In this document: in pieces, positions 12,628-23,738 of the stretch
Numbering within the stretch: the first letter of the stretch is position 1
How the letters are laid out: every line of letters begins with the position of its first letter
Assembly (NCBI GenBank): GCA_031472005.1
Contig: PZJY01000009.1
Location: forward strand, 248,001-312,000
DNA length: 64,000 nt
Source of the DNA: Tetracladium setigerum
Lineage: Eukaryota; Ascomycota; Leotiomycetes; Helotiales
Direction of reading: 5' to 3'
The notes under the pieces: generated by a model
The model's database searches: none
Seen by the model: only the letters and a program-made list of their open reading frames with translations
Told to the model about the DNA's origin: nothing
Translations under genes and position numbers: made by a program

Positions 12628-14193
12628 CTACTCCAAATCGATATCGAGGATATATACCATCTGACCATCAGCCATACGCAGAGGCAGATTAGCGAGCTCG
12701 GCCTTGAGCCTAAATTCTTTTGACCATCCCGTGCCCCTTTCCTCCAATAAATAATCATGAGACTCATAGTAAGACAAAGGTGCCGGCTTGCCATGAAACT
12801 CCACCACCCGAGCAAATCCCCAGCCATGCCTGACCGACGGCATTGGGGAGAGTATGACGACCCATGACAAGCCACGAATCTTGATGAATATGCCGGTTGA
12901 AGCAGGGCGCTGGGCATCGTCTTCGGCGGGCTCCAAGATCATACGCTCTGTATCTAGCCACATGTCTGCGGGTTCGACCTTGACGTCTGCGAGGTAGTCT
13001 AGATTCTTGGGCAGTTTGCGAATCAATATTGGGATTTTACTTGACTGCGAGGTGGTGGAGACCAGTTCGGGGAGGTGGTTATATCTGGGAGGTTCAAGGA
13101 GGAGTCGTAAAGGCTTTCTCGGTAGAGCATTCGCTCTGTCCCGGCTGATGATATTGATTCGACTGTTGAGTCTGTATCCAATATCTTCGCTGATGAATTT
13201 TATGTGAATGCCAAGTAAAGAGAACGGGTCATCCTTTGTTCGGCATGCCAAAACCGCAAGTAGAGGTAATGAGGAACTTAGGGAGACAGTGATATTCAAT
13301 CCCTTGTTCGTCAAGAAGAAAGGTTCCTGGTGAGTTGTTAATTCATCGGGAATATAGTTTCCAGAGTTCTGAAAATTCTGTGGACGGAGCGCAAATAGTT
13401 TGCAGCTGTCTTTTGTTGGATATGATATGGGCGACAAGGGCTCAGAAATGTTCGTTTCCCAGGCGAAGAGAGTTTGATCGTCAGAAACTTTCATAATCTC
13501 TTCTTGCAGTCGGAAAAAGGCTCGGGCGCCCTCCCCATAGAGCATGGGCATGTTAATCTGGAACATGCCCATGAGACAGTATGCCTCATCTTCTCTTCGG
13601 GTTGTGACCCTTTTTGAGGCCCAGGACATTCTTGTTGCAATACTTGCGGTGAAGATATTCCTGGGATCCTCGAGGTAAAAGGTTTCGATGCCAGTTGCAA
13701 AACAAATATCACGTGCGAGTGAAACCTTTGTACCGAGAAAGTGGCCATCTTTTGAGTAGAATAATAGCTGAAATGGTGCCAAGAGCTCCTGAAGTGTCCA
13801 TCCTCTGGTGAACCATTTGCTACTGTGGATAGGTATTGTAAACGTCCCATCTTCGCTTTGGCTTACATCTGCCAAATAAACGTAGCACTCCATGGCATCT
13901 TGGTACCAATTGAACATGGAATTAATAGCCTCAGAAAGCTCGGCACTGCTTGTCTTATCGATGCAGCATGTATCAATCCAGACATATTTGCCACCTCTTT
14001 GAAGGATGGTTTCGCAGGCGAATTTGATTTTCGCAAATCCTGCCTTGTCTGCGAAGTTGGATGATTGAATGTCCTGGAAGGTTACCTCTTCAGGGCCCCA
14101 GGTATGCGATAGGATGCCATAGGGAGGCGTTTTGTCCCCATCGAAGCTCTCGAGCTTCGGTTCTAAGGGTGTTGATGCATTGAGTAGTCTCAT
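12628..14193 (-). CDS. HET-domain protein (heterokaryon incompatibility type)
   Basis: A single-exon model of 521 residues starting at the ATG at 14193 (MRLLNAST). The frame stays open upstream to 14466, but that part is basic and Ser-rich and does not look like the family N-terminus. The HET domain is complete: YGILSHTWGPEEVTF near residues 26-40, KYVWIDTCCID near 80, and WFTRGWTLQELLAPF near 130, followed by MSWASKRVTTRREDEAYCLMG. This is the arrangement found in HET-E/HET-D-type proteins, where the domain triggers cell death after non-self recognition. There is no NACHT, WD40 or ankyrin sensor downstream; the C-terminal half is of unknown structure. The role in allorecognition is inferred from the domain only. 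Confidence 0.9.
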   Translation of the reverse strand: MRLLNASTPLEPKLESFDGDKTPPYGILSHTWGPEEVTFQDIQSSNFADKAGFAKIKFACETILQRGGKYVWIDTCCIDKTSSAELSEAINSMFNWYQDAMECYVYLADVSQSEDGTFTIPIHSSKWFTRGWTLQELLAPFQLLFYSKDGHFLGTKVSLARDICFATGIETFYLEDPRNIFTASIATRMSWASKRVTTRREDEAYCLMGMFQINMPMLYGEGARAFFRLQEEIMKVSDDQTLFAWETNISEPLSPISYPTKDSCKLFALRPQNFQNSGNYIPDELTTHQEPFFLTNKGLNITVSLSSSLPLLAVLACRTKDDPFSLLGIHIKFISEDIGYRLNSRINIISRDRANALPRKPLRLLLEPPRYNHLPELVSTTSQSSKIPILIRKLPKNLDYLADVKVEPADMWLDTERMILEPAEDDAQRPASTGIFIKIRGLSWVVILSPMPSVRHGWGFARVVEFHGKPAPLSYYESHDYLLEERGTGWSKEFRLKAELANLPLRMADGQMVYILDIDLE

Positions 14194-14709
14194 GCTGGTT
14201 GGAAGCTGTGGCCTGATCGAGCCACAATGTGAAGCGTTGGGCGGAAAGAAGATCGTAGTCGGATGGGCGTCGTAATTGAGACGATATGGGAGTTTATCAT
14301 GGAAGGCCCAAGCTTTATATTGAGAGATTTGAGAGGGACGGATTGAACGTGAAGAAGAAAGCAAAACAAAAGTGGGTGGGACAGACAATCGTATGTGGGC
14401 GTGAGGCTGAGCTGAAGCAGGTGCAACGCAGCGACATTGGCAGCAGCGACTAACCAATAGAAACAAATCAACAGATAAATAGGCAGAATTGAAAACAAAA
14501 AAGGCTAGAAAAAGACAATAACTAGGAAAGAACGAAGCAAATGGCGGACCGCAATAGTACTGTATAGCTTAGTCACGTACACGCATAAAACACATTCTAT
14601 TTCTTATGTATATTAACTCCTCCCCCAAAAAGAACAACTCATCACCAACTTGCCCAACTTCCCATATTTGAACTCAAACAGCAACCTTCCAGATTTTACG
14701 CATAAAAAA
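14194..14709. other. intergenic between HET gene 5' end and HIS4 stop
   Basis: Upstream region of the HET gene and 3' flank of HIS4, both on the minus strand. AT-rich; no separate gene is supported. Confidence 0.5.
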
Positions 14710-17482
14710 TCAAATCTTGTTCTCATCCATCCACTTCAACCTAATACTCACAGCCCTCCTATGCGCTTCGAGTTCCTCAACCTTAGCAAGCTGCATGACC
14801 GCGCTGCCGACATTTCGGAGTCCTTGAGCCGTGAGGTTGGAGCTGGTGATGTGTTTTGTGAAGGAGCCGAGGTTGACGCCTGAATATTGTTTCGCGTAGC
14901 CGTATGTTGCTGTGTGGGTAAGGGTTGTGCGGGTTAGTTAAGGGTATTTAGGTGGGTAGGTGGGTAGATTTTTAAAAGAGAAAGGAAAATAAACTGGGAA
15001 GGGGGAAGGGGCATGACCGTTGTTGTTGTGGTCGTTAAGACATAATGGGAGGGGAAAAGGGGGAGTAGAAAGATAACTTACGCAAAGAGTGATTGACACC
15101 AGCCGAGTAATCTCCCACACTCTCAGGAGTCCATTGACCAATGAAAACACTTCCAGCATGTTCAACAAGATCAACCAGTTTCTCTGCATCATTGACCTGA
15201 AGAATCAAATGCTCAGGTGCGTAATCATTGCTCAATTTCATCGCCTCGGCGATATCCTTAACCACAAGCGTAACGCTGTGAGCAATAGCTCCTCGCACGA
15301 TATCTACTCGTGGCAAAGCCATAGCCTGATCGTGAACCTCTTGTTCGATAGCAGCAAGCTTTTCTTCAGAGAGATCAATGGCGATGAGAATGACTTGACT
15401 ATCAACACCGTGTTCAGCCTGCGAGAGAAGATCTGATGCCACGAACGCTGGATTTGCATCTTTGTCTGCGATGACCAGGACTTCAGATGGTCCAGCTGGC
15501 ATATCGATACTGACGCCAGCGTTTGTGTCGTTGCTGACGTACATCTTGGCTGCTGTAACGAATTGGTTGCCAGGTCCGAGGATCTTATCGACTTTGCTGA
15601 CGGACTCGGTTCCGTAGGCCATGGCTGCAACGGCTTGGGCTCCTCCGGCGAGAACGATCGATTTAGCACCAACTTTGTGAGCAACATATACAATTTCAGG
15701 GGTGATGGAACCATCTGCTCGTGGTGGTGATGCAAGGACAATTGTTTTGCAGCCAGCGACCATTGCTGGGACACCGAGCATCAAGGCTGTCGATGGCAAG
15801 ACAGCAGTTCCACCAGGGACGTAAAGACCAACTCTTTCAATTGGGCGGGCAAATCTGCTGCATATTATACCTGGCATAGTCTCGACGTGAAGTGGTGTGT
15901 CCTTTTGTGCGGTGTGGAATTTTCGGATATTTTCAAAAGAGGTGTCAATTGCTTTGATCGTCTCGGGTGAGAGATTCATCATGGATTGTGGGAATGGAGC
16001 ATTGAGAACAGGTGATGTGAGGGATGTGGCCTTTTCAAACTTGTGTGTGTAAGACAGAAGCGCTTTATCTCCTCCTTCACGAACGGCTTTGATGATTGGG
16101 TTCACAACTCCCATGATAAAATCGGTTGATTTTTGTGATGGTCGTTGGAGCGCAGCCACGAGGTCTTCGGGTGATGTTTTGCTAGCATCAATTCGCTTCA
16201 TGAGAATACGACCGTCCTTGGTTCCGGCTGGATCTGAAGAGGCCTTTGGAACTGAAGCTGCTTCCTTTACGACCTCCTTGACCGCATCTGGTTTTCCGCC
16301 TGTAGCGATACCTTCTTTTGCAGCCCACTGCCCTTTCGCATCTCCCTGCCTCCTCTTAACCTTCACACTCTTGGCATCTAGATTTCTCTCAATATCTGCG
16401 AGACTGACTCCAGCGCTGACTGCCTTGGTCAAAGCAAAATATATAAGGTCGGCTGCTTCAAATGAAACTTCCTCTTTGGTTTTCGCATCGCATAGTTCCT
16501 CGGCTTCCTCCATGATCTTTGCCCGTAACAATTTCTCATCGTTAAAGAGACGAGCTGTGTACGATCCTTCTGGAGCAGAAGCTTTCCTCGAAACCAAAGT
16601 CTTCTCCAATTTCGAAATACCGCGATACTCACCGAAACAAGATGGCTGGGGAAGGTGGCAGAAACCTCTCCCCTTCTGTCGTACGACAAACTTCAGGCAA
16701 TCCTGATCGCAATCTAGCGATATCCTGATCAACTCCTGCACGTCTCCAGACGTAGCACCCTTATACCACAACCCACGCTTTCGGCTCTGGTATACTCCAT
16801 TTCCAGTCTTCAACGACTCTGCCACACTTTCCTGACTGCTATACACCAGTCCCAAGGCGATTCCCCTCTCATCTGTAACAACAGTGGGCACCAATTTATC
16901 CGTCCGGTCCGACTGCCACGATCCCCCAATCAATTCTGGCACCGAAATCAATCCTTCCGAACTTGCGCCAATAGTGAGTTTTGTCGCAGGAATTATGGGA
17001 ATGGCAGACAACTCAGTTGCGAGTTTCGTGGAGGATTCGAGGTCACTTGAGGAAGTGATGAAGATTGGCGAGACTTTCTTTGCCTTTAGCTCCTCCAATG
17101 CGGCCTTTGTCGCTGCAATATCCTTTGCAGCTTCCAAAATAGTTCCATTTGTGTATGTAGTTTCTGCGCCAGAGAAAACAGGAATGATTCGATCGCCGTG
17201 AGTCTTCAACGCCTCAGACTGCCCCGCAGTCACAAACACCTTCCGTGCGCCGGCATTGAGGATGGTGACGATGTCTTCGTTGGACTCGATTGATGTGACA
17301 TTGACAAAGGATTCGATGTCTACATTGGATTGCAGATACTCGAGAAGTGCGTCAATTGTTGGAGTGGTTGCCGTGAGGGAGACGCAGCCGAGATAGGAGA
17401 GTTGGGTTTGCGTAAGGCCATCTGCGGATGCAGTGGAGAGGTCCACGCTGGGGAGGAAAGGAAGGGGGAGAGTTGTATCCAT
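14710..17482 (-). CDS. HIS4: trifunctional histidine biosynthesis protein (HIS4 / his-3)
   Basis: Exons 15082-17482 and 14710-14909, with a 172-nt intron (14910-15081), give 866 residues, close to the size known for filamentous fungi. The start at 17482 (MDTTLPLPFLP) is chosen because frames further upstream are low-complexity. Domains in order: an N-terminal region of unknown fold; phosphoribosyl-AMP cyclohydrolase (about 195-280, with SRKRGLWYKGATSGD, CDQDC and GRGFCH); phosphoribosyl-ATP pyrophosphatase (about 300-375, with KIMEEAEEL); and histidinol dehydrogenase (about 425-866, with RVGLYVPGGTAVLPST, KVDKILGPGNQFVTAAK and DMPAGPSEVLVIAD). The product carries out steps 2, 3 and the last two oxidations of histidine synthesis in the cytosol. 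A TGACTCA site 89 bases upstream fits general amino-acid control. It is divergent from TAF9. Confidence 0.97.
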
Positions 17483-18023
17483 GGTTGGAATCAATTGATG
17501 TTTAATATATTGTTTTGTGAAAGGAGGAGGAGGAGAGAGGGAGAGGAGGAGAACGAAGGGGAAGTGGATGTGACTCAAGCAAGGGATGGGGGGACAAGAA
17601 CAACTTTTCTCCCTCTCGTGTGACGCAGTGAGGGGCATTTTTTGCAAGAGTCTACAGGGGTTGGTTGAATTGACGAGTGTGGAAAGCCCCAATTTGCTAT
17701 GTATTTTGTAGTAGAATTTGTGACATTAACCTCTCATTTGCATGTATAATAGGTAAATTAGAACAAAATAAAATGAAGCACAACATTCTTATATCTACCA
17801 AATATTGCATTAAGATACATTTATTTGGGATTTATTCCTGCCAATGTTTCTTTTCTGCCCATCAAACTCTCGTGCTTGGCATAACGAACCAGGGTCAGAT
17901 TTAAAGTGTGGTCTGTGCCGAATTCAAGATCAACTTCCAGCCTCGAGATCGATACAGACAACCACCACCTCACTTTCTAACGACAACAAAGAAAATCCCC
18001 AACCACCACCTCACCTTCTCACC
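17483..18023. other. divergent promoter HIS4 / TAF9
   Basis: A 541-base region between the two start codons. It holds the TGACTCA site on the HIS4 side, purine-rich GGAGGA tracts at about 17520-17570, and a CCACCACCTCAC repeat just before TAF9. Confidence 0.7.
17571..17577. promoter_or_regulatory. Gcn4/Cpc1-type site TGACTCA in HIS4 promoter
   Basis: An exact match to the consensus bound by yeast Gcn4 and filamentous-fungal Cpc1/CpcA, 89 bases before the HIS4 start codon. The position and the pathway agree with amino-acid starvation control. Binding itself is inferred. Confidence 0.75.
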
Positions 18024-18865
18024 ATGGCCGAAACCAATGGCGACACCCCCATCGTCAATGGACACTCCGCCCCATCACCATCAACACAACAACAGTCCTC
18101 CCTCCCAACCTCAACCACAACTCTCTCCCAACCCTCCCAATCCACCACCACCACCACCGCAGCGCCCACAATGAGCAATCCCTCCGTCCCACTGACCTCC
18201 CTCCAAGACAGCGGTCTTTCCAAACGCCCCCGCGACGCACGCTTAATCCACATGCTCCTCTCCTCTCTCGGCTGCACCGCGTACCAAGAGCGCGTCCCCT
18301 CCAACTGCTCGATTTCGCCTACAGACATTCCTGCTCCATTCTCTCGGATGCACTGCACCTCTCCTCAGACGCCTATATCTCCCAACAAACGCGTGCGCGC
18401 GATCCAGCGCCTGGAAGTGGCTTCAAGGATGCAGATGGTCAAGTGAGCTTGCAAGCCGTGCAGCTCGCTATCTCGAGTCGGTTGCAATATCAGTTTAGTG
18501 GGGGGTCGTCTGGGGGTGGGTTGAATAAGGAGTTTTTGATTGGGTTGGCGCAGGAGAGGAATAAGGTTGCGCTGCCGAGGGTTTTACAGAACGAGTGGGG
18601 TGTGAGATTGCCGAGTGAGAGGTTTGTGTTGACTGGCGTGCCGTGGGGTTTGAAGGGGGAGTGGGTGGAGGATGTGGATGAGGAGGGGAGTGGTAATGCT
18701 GCTGCGGCGGCGGCGACTGGAGGTGCAGGTGGAGATAGCATGGAGGGAGTTGTGAACCATGGGCAGGGACAGGAAGATGGGGATGCAATGGAAGAGGAAG
18801 AGGGAGAGGGCAGGATGGAGGATTTGTTTGGTGGTCAGGATGAGGATATGGAGATGGAGGAATAA
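18024..18865 (+). CDS. TAF9: TFIID/SAGA subunit TAF9, with apparent 1-nt frameshift
   Basis: The start at 18024 (MAETNGDTP) leads into a Ser/Thr/Gln-rich leader and then the histone fold, with KRPRDARLIHMLLSSLG and CTAYQERVP in the first frame. The continuation LQLLDFAYRHSCSILSDALH and then GQVSLQAVQLAISSR lies one base earlier. The break is in the CCCC run at 18296-18299; adding one C gives 843 nt and 280 residues. The C-terminus has the conserved block VALPRVLQNEWGVRLP followed by LPSERFVLTGVPWGL, then an acidic Gly/Glu tail. TAF9 pairs with TAF6 in TFIID and SAGA in the nucleus and is essential in yeast, so a real null allele would be surprising. A sequence error is the simpler reading. 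Confidence 0.9.
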
Positions 18866-19956
18866 TAGTGCTTGCTTTGATTGGCATTTATGGAGTTGGG
18901 GATATGGCGTTTATGGGTGAGGATAGGAAAGAATTGGGGGAAGATCAAAAGCGTAAAGTGTAAGATACGGGCATTTATTGCACTTGATACCACCAGAAGC
19001 CCAGCAGAAAAGGAAAATGACATTTCTTGCACCATGTTTGCTACGAAGCTTTTTTTGAGATTCATTTGTCCACCTCCGCTTTCATTGTGTGGTTAACCCT
19101 ACTGTATGATTTCTTGCGCAAAGAAACTCTGCTTTCGCAGCTGACCAAATTATTCTTGAACAGTTTCTGAAGTGTCTATATGCATATCTGCTCTCTTATT
19201 GATTTCTAGTAGCTGATTGACTGCCTGTCATACGTCTTCATTCAATCCCCAATTCCCTTTCCTTGACAATGAGACAGATCAAGCAAGTTTGAAGAAGCTG
19301 TGCCCATCTAGACGGAACTGACCAGGTCATCAGGACATATTTCCTTCCAGAGTCCTTCTTTCAAACACGCTGCAAGAAGCAATATCAAACAGCAAAGACG
19401 TATAAATACTCAAACTCTCCCACATCATACCATACAATAATATACTCATTCTACAAGCTTCCTCTATCAAAATATACCTAGATACTGAGCATGACAAGAT
19501 ATATCAATCTCATATTTACTCAATATTCAAAGACCTCTACGCCTCCCTAGTATCTGTCGTTAAATACCGTAAGAAAACTACCTTATTCACTACTCGGTAC
19601 CCACACACCTCAGCCCCCTGACCATAGGTGAAATTTACCCTCCTCCAACCTTAGTCGCGACGGCGACTTTTCTGCCCAGCCACATCCGACTTCAATGTCA
19701 ACATCGCGTCTCGCACCTCGATAATCAAAAACCACCTACCTCCTCAATACGACACGGCGAGCTCGACTCCGATATCTTCATGCAGTGACGTGAAAGTTCT
19801 TTCTATGTGTCGGTATGAGATCCCCTCGTTTGTTATTGAGAAGATACTAATAGTCGCAGATCGATCTTCAACAGTTGAATTTGGGTCATAGCGAAGTCCA
19901 TGGTACGTAAATCCTAACTTTCTCGCCTATAGGCAAGAAACTCATTTCAATCACAG
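18866..19956. other. intergenic, no supported gene
   Basis: AT-rich sequence downstream of TAF9. The last 200 bases may hold earlier remnants of the SNF2-like fragment, but no frame joins cleanly to it. Confidence 0.5.
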
Positions 19957-20484
19957 ACTTCGTTTACAGTTGTTTTGACAACTTACGGCACTGTGGCATA
20001 CCGATTGCTGAAGAAGGGAAAATATAGCAAGGAAATGATGCTCAAAGACCTGGCGCAGCATAAGGAAGACTTGGTGCAACAGAGCGGCCGTGGTGCCGCC
20101 ATCAATATTCCCGCAGAACTGACGTCTGAACCTGTCGAAGGAGAAGACGAGTACAAGGACGCATTAGACCGTACTCAGGCTCAGATGGACATGCAGTTCC
20201 CAGAATCTGCTAGACAAGCAGCACACGCGCTAGAATCGGAGAATGACGAGGAGGTTAGTATGAATGCTGACAAGATTTACCACTTGCACTTACGCCAGCG
20301 AGCACGCATTGGTCGCATCATTCTGGATGAATCTCATTTCATAAAAAGCCCTCTCGCCAAGGCGGCACAGGTCGTCAGACTACTCAATCCGAAGATCAAG
20401 CTCTCTGTGAGTGCAGCGTCCAAGAAAGACAAACACGTAACCGATCTCTATGTGAACAATATCACAAGACAAGCGAACAACTGA
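19957..20484 (+). pseudogene. SNF2-family ATPase fragment
   Basis: Following a possible acceptor (TCACAG), the frame reads SFTVVLTTYGTVAYRLL and later RIGRIILDESHFIKSPLAKA and VVRLLNPKIKLSVSA. These resemble SNF2 helicase motifs Ia to III: the VLTTYGT block, then a Walker B with DESH in place of DEGH/DEAH. Motif I (GKT) and the whole C-terminal helicase half are missing, and the frame stops after a polar tail. An upstream stretch that could encode the preceding part joins only out of frame. A truncated relic of a RAD5/RAD16-like SNF2 protein is the best reading; a short functional protein is unlikely. Confidence 0.6.
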
Positions 20485-20740
20485 CAGATCTCTGAGCTTT
20501 GTATCCTTTGTGTACTTGCAGAGTGTAATCGCAAACGCACTTTGACTCTGTCAAAAGTTATTATTTAATCTCTCGCAGACAAGCTCGCTGTCGAGCTCGA
20601 TGGATTACAGATAAACCAAAGACAACACAGTACAATAGAACTCAAGCTTCAATTGTTCATATACCTGCACAGTTGATGAAGAGAGACAGCAACGTCTGGT
20701 AGTAATTGGAAATCTTCTCAATCGCAGTCCTCAAACTTAC

Positions 20741-22575
20741 TTGCAATACGCAACTAGACACTTCTCGAGCGCGAGTATTGATTCCTCGATTCCACCTACA
20801 AGATCGACTCATCTCCTTGAAAAGAGTGCGTACTTTTCGGAAATCCCAAAATCAGATCTATTACATCCTCTTCCCAAAAGCAACATATCAGGCAGGAATC
20901 AAGACAACAATCCTGCAATTGCAATGCCATCATCATCTCGAGTCGATGGAAATGAATTTGATGATTCTCGTCCTCCCGTGAGGAAGATTTCCATTTCAGA
21001 ATATAGATTGCAATGACTTCGACGCCTTAAGATTAGCGAAGAGGCAAAGGAGGGATCTCAGTCTACTGAGATGAGCAATACCATCCCAGCTTTAACTGCT
21101 GGAGTTGCTGAGACGAGGGAGACACAGCCAAGTATGCTTGGAGTTGAGGAGACCACTCTTGGAACGCTTAGAGACATTGGACAGGAGTCTCAGCCTACAA
21201 TGGGATTTGCAAGCGCATTGACTTCGTCTGCCCTTCCAACACGGGGTTTGGTGCGTCCGCTGTCACCAAGACGTGGTTTCTCTGCCTCGAGCGAGCCTTT
21301 CAAGTCGGTCCAATTGGCTGAGAGAGATCAGCCTGTTGTATCCTTGAACAGGGAGGGCAGTCCAATGGATGTTGATGTTGAGGTACCACAATACAGGAAC
21401 TTCGGTGCTAGATTGCCTTCTGCTGGACGGCTATTGTCTGAAACACCTCGTCAGACAAGTCAAGCACCCACCGTCTCTTTCAACGGGTCTCAACAGGCAG
21501 GTAATCATTGACACTGTTGATGCATGGCAGAGTAATGCTGCAAAACACCAGGACGACCAGACGCCACCGCTACAATCGACCACCTCGCCAACCAAAAGTA
21601 CGTCAAGCCCATCAACAAAAAGGGAATTGCCAGAAAGGTGATACGTGGACAATCTACTGGGACTAATAAAAGTACAGCATCGCCTCCAGCCTTTGGAGAG
21701 CTTGAGCGAGAGAGAAGTGGATCCGGATTCTCAACTCGACAAGAGGCAGTCCAAGACAGATCCAGACGGTCCAGTGCTGCACGACAAAATAAGCGAGATG
21801 ATCTTTTGTGGCTGTTAGAAGAAGAGAGAGATGAATCTTCTTCTTCTTCTGAGGGAACTTTTACGCCGGCTGAGTCGAAGGCGAGGGTCTAGACTGCGGT
21901 AAAGAAGAAGGATTCAGCTCCACGTCCATTGTGGATTCCTGAGAGGCGAGACTCTACTGATGAAGGACGGAAATTCGAGAGAAAGGCAGCACGGGAAGAA
22001 GAGGAAGAGGAAGAGGAAGAGGACGCAAGACAAGAGCGGCGAATGCGAGCATGCAATGGTGAAAGCCAACGTGTGGAAATAGAAGCCCTCGTGAAAGTCA
22101 ACAACAAGAGGAGTCTTCGCATACCCCAGATGTTAGCATGTCTTCACCTGCAAATCTTTCGTCATCACCTTCTGTTCGGGCACCCAGAGAAATTCCAACA
22201 CAGAGAATAAGAAGCTCCCCATCTTCTCCATCTACTGGTGCTTCGAAAGAACATCACGCATCTTCCTCACCGGTTCAAAAACCTTTCAAGCTCTCTATCT
22301 AGGCCGGTGGGCCGATTTCTGGCCCCTCAAACGCAGCTACTGCTCTGCTCGCCCAACCGAGCGTCGCCCTCCAAGCAATAATACTCGAGATTCAAGGTAT
22401 CTGCGCACAGATTGATCAACTTAGCGTTACTATTGCTCGATTGGAAGGTATACTTGCCCAAGCTGTGGGTTCGCAACCCACAGCTCCTGCTGTGCATGGC
22501 GGTCGTGATGGTGGTGTGGAAGCGACGAATGCTCATAGCTCCGCTTACTCCTGCTTCTGGCCTGCGTTGCTCTAG
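20741..22575 (+). pseudogene. broken Ser/Arg/Glu-rich gene of unknown function
   Basis: One long frame has coding character from about 20741 but is interrupted. A TGA lies at 21014. The segment MSNTIPALTAGVAETRE onward runs to 21500. A plausible intron sits at 21501-21551 (GTAATC...CACCAG) and rejoins the frame at GRPDATATIDHLANQKY. There is an in-frame TAG at 21890 within KARV-stop-TAVKKKDS, a one-base shift near 22085-22090 after VEIEA, and another in-frame TAG at about 22301 before AGGPISGPSNAATALL. The final part predicts an amphipathic helix (IQGICAQIDQLSVTIARLE) and ends at 22575. All three stops could arise by C-to-T change (CGA to TGA, CAG to TAG). The original function is unknown; no domain is recognised. 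It may once have been part of the same locus as the SNF2 fragment. Confidence 0.6.
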
Positions 22576-23738
22576 CGTAATACTCCAAAGCATTACTCCA
22601 TAGATGCAAGCATCACAAATGTTGAGGATGGGACTTAGATATGTCTAGATTACGAGGATACCAAGTAGTGAGGCGATTTACTCAAATGGAACAGAATGGT
22701 CATCTCAGGAATATTTAAATAATTAGACTTGATTTCCAAATGTGTACATACTGATCAATGCTCTGGTCAGTACAAAGATAAATACGAAAGGTAGGAAAGT
22801 AGATGATGATATTGGTCACGATCATCATGTGGTGAGTCAGTTTCCTCATCATGCTGGGAATGCACTTGAATTGAAGACCTTTTGGATCATTTAATCATTT
22901 TAATATACTGTGTCTGTGTGCCGTTTTCAATGACCTTGGCAGCGAATCACAACCCGCCGTTTCTAAATCATCTACCCCTTGACCTGCGTTTCGAATGTAA
23001 ATTTTGTCCCAAAGACAGTTTTATGTCCTGTAAGATTGGTTAGCCAATAGAACAATAATATGAGCGTTCTCTATTAGCCTGAGAAGGAAGTGGATCACAT
23101 ACGCCGCTGTATACAATTTTGAACTTTTCAAAAGAGAACTCTATTCAGGCAAAGCGGCTGGTACTTGTCGACGCGCTAAGATGAAATCAACACAAGAATA
23201 TCCATTGAACAAAATTCATCATGGTGTAGAAGACTTACAAAATCCAAAAAAACGATCCCAAATACAGTTCAGGATGAAAATGATACTAGCTGTGAGCAAT
23301 TGAAGAAGCGCGAGTACATCTTGTCTGGACCAGGGAGTAGACATTTGAGGTGACTTCATAGTGACTTAGGAAGCCGAATTTCCTCAGCTTCTCCTTGATA
23401 CAATCAAGCATTAATATATAGTTCAAATAGCTCATTGTAACCTCGCTAAGAGCTCCCGACATCCTGTTTTGTCTATCGGGAGACTGAATAGTCAAAAGGC
23501 GCGATTCCTGATTGGGACTGCGGGAGGTGAGCTAATCTGTTTTGGGCCGTCGGGAGCTCAGGTACAGATCACGTGCCCATCAACCATGCCAGCCTTGCTG
23601 TGAAAACAATTGATTTCCTACATTCCCACGATATTCTTCTCCTTTTCTGATTGATACATTCTCTCACTTTCAAAGGATTCTTCTCATCTATCACACTGTC
23701 AACACCAAAATTTCCAATCTTGTGCTTTCACGTAGTGT
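22576..23738. other. intergenic, no supported gene
   Basis: AT-rich sequence with scattered short frames. The last 200 bases are the likely promoter of the next regulator. Nothing else is visible. Confidence 0.5.

Noticed and set aside
14194..14466. N-terminal extension of the first HET protein
   Set aside because: The open frame continues upstream, but the extra 91 residues are basic and low-complexity and do not resemble the HET N-terminus.
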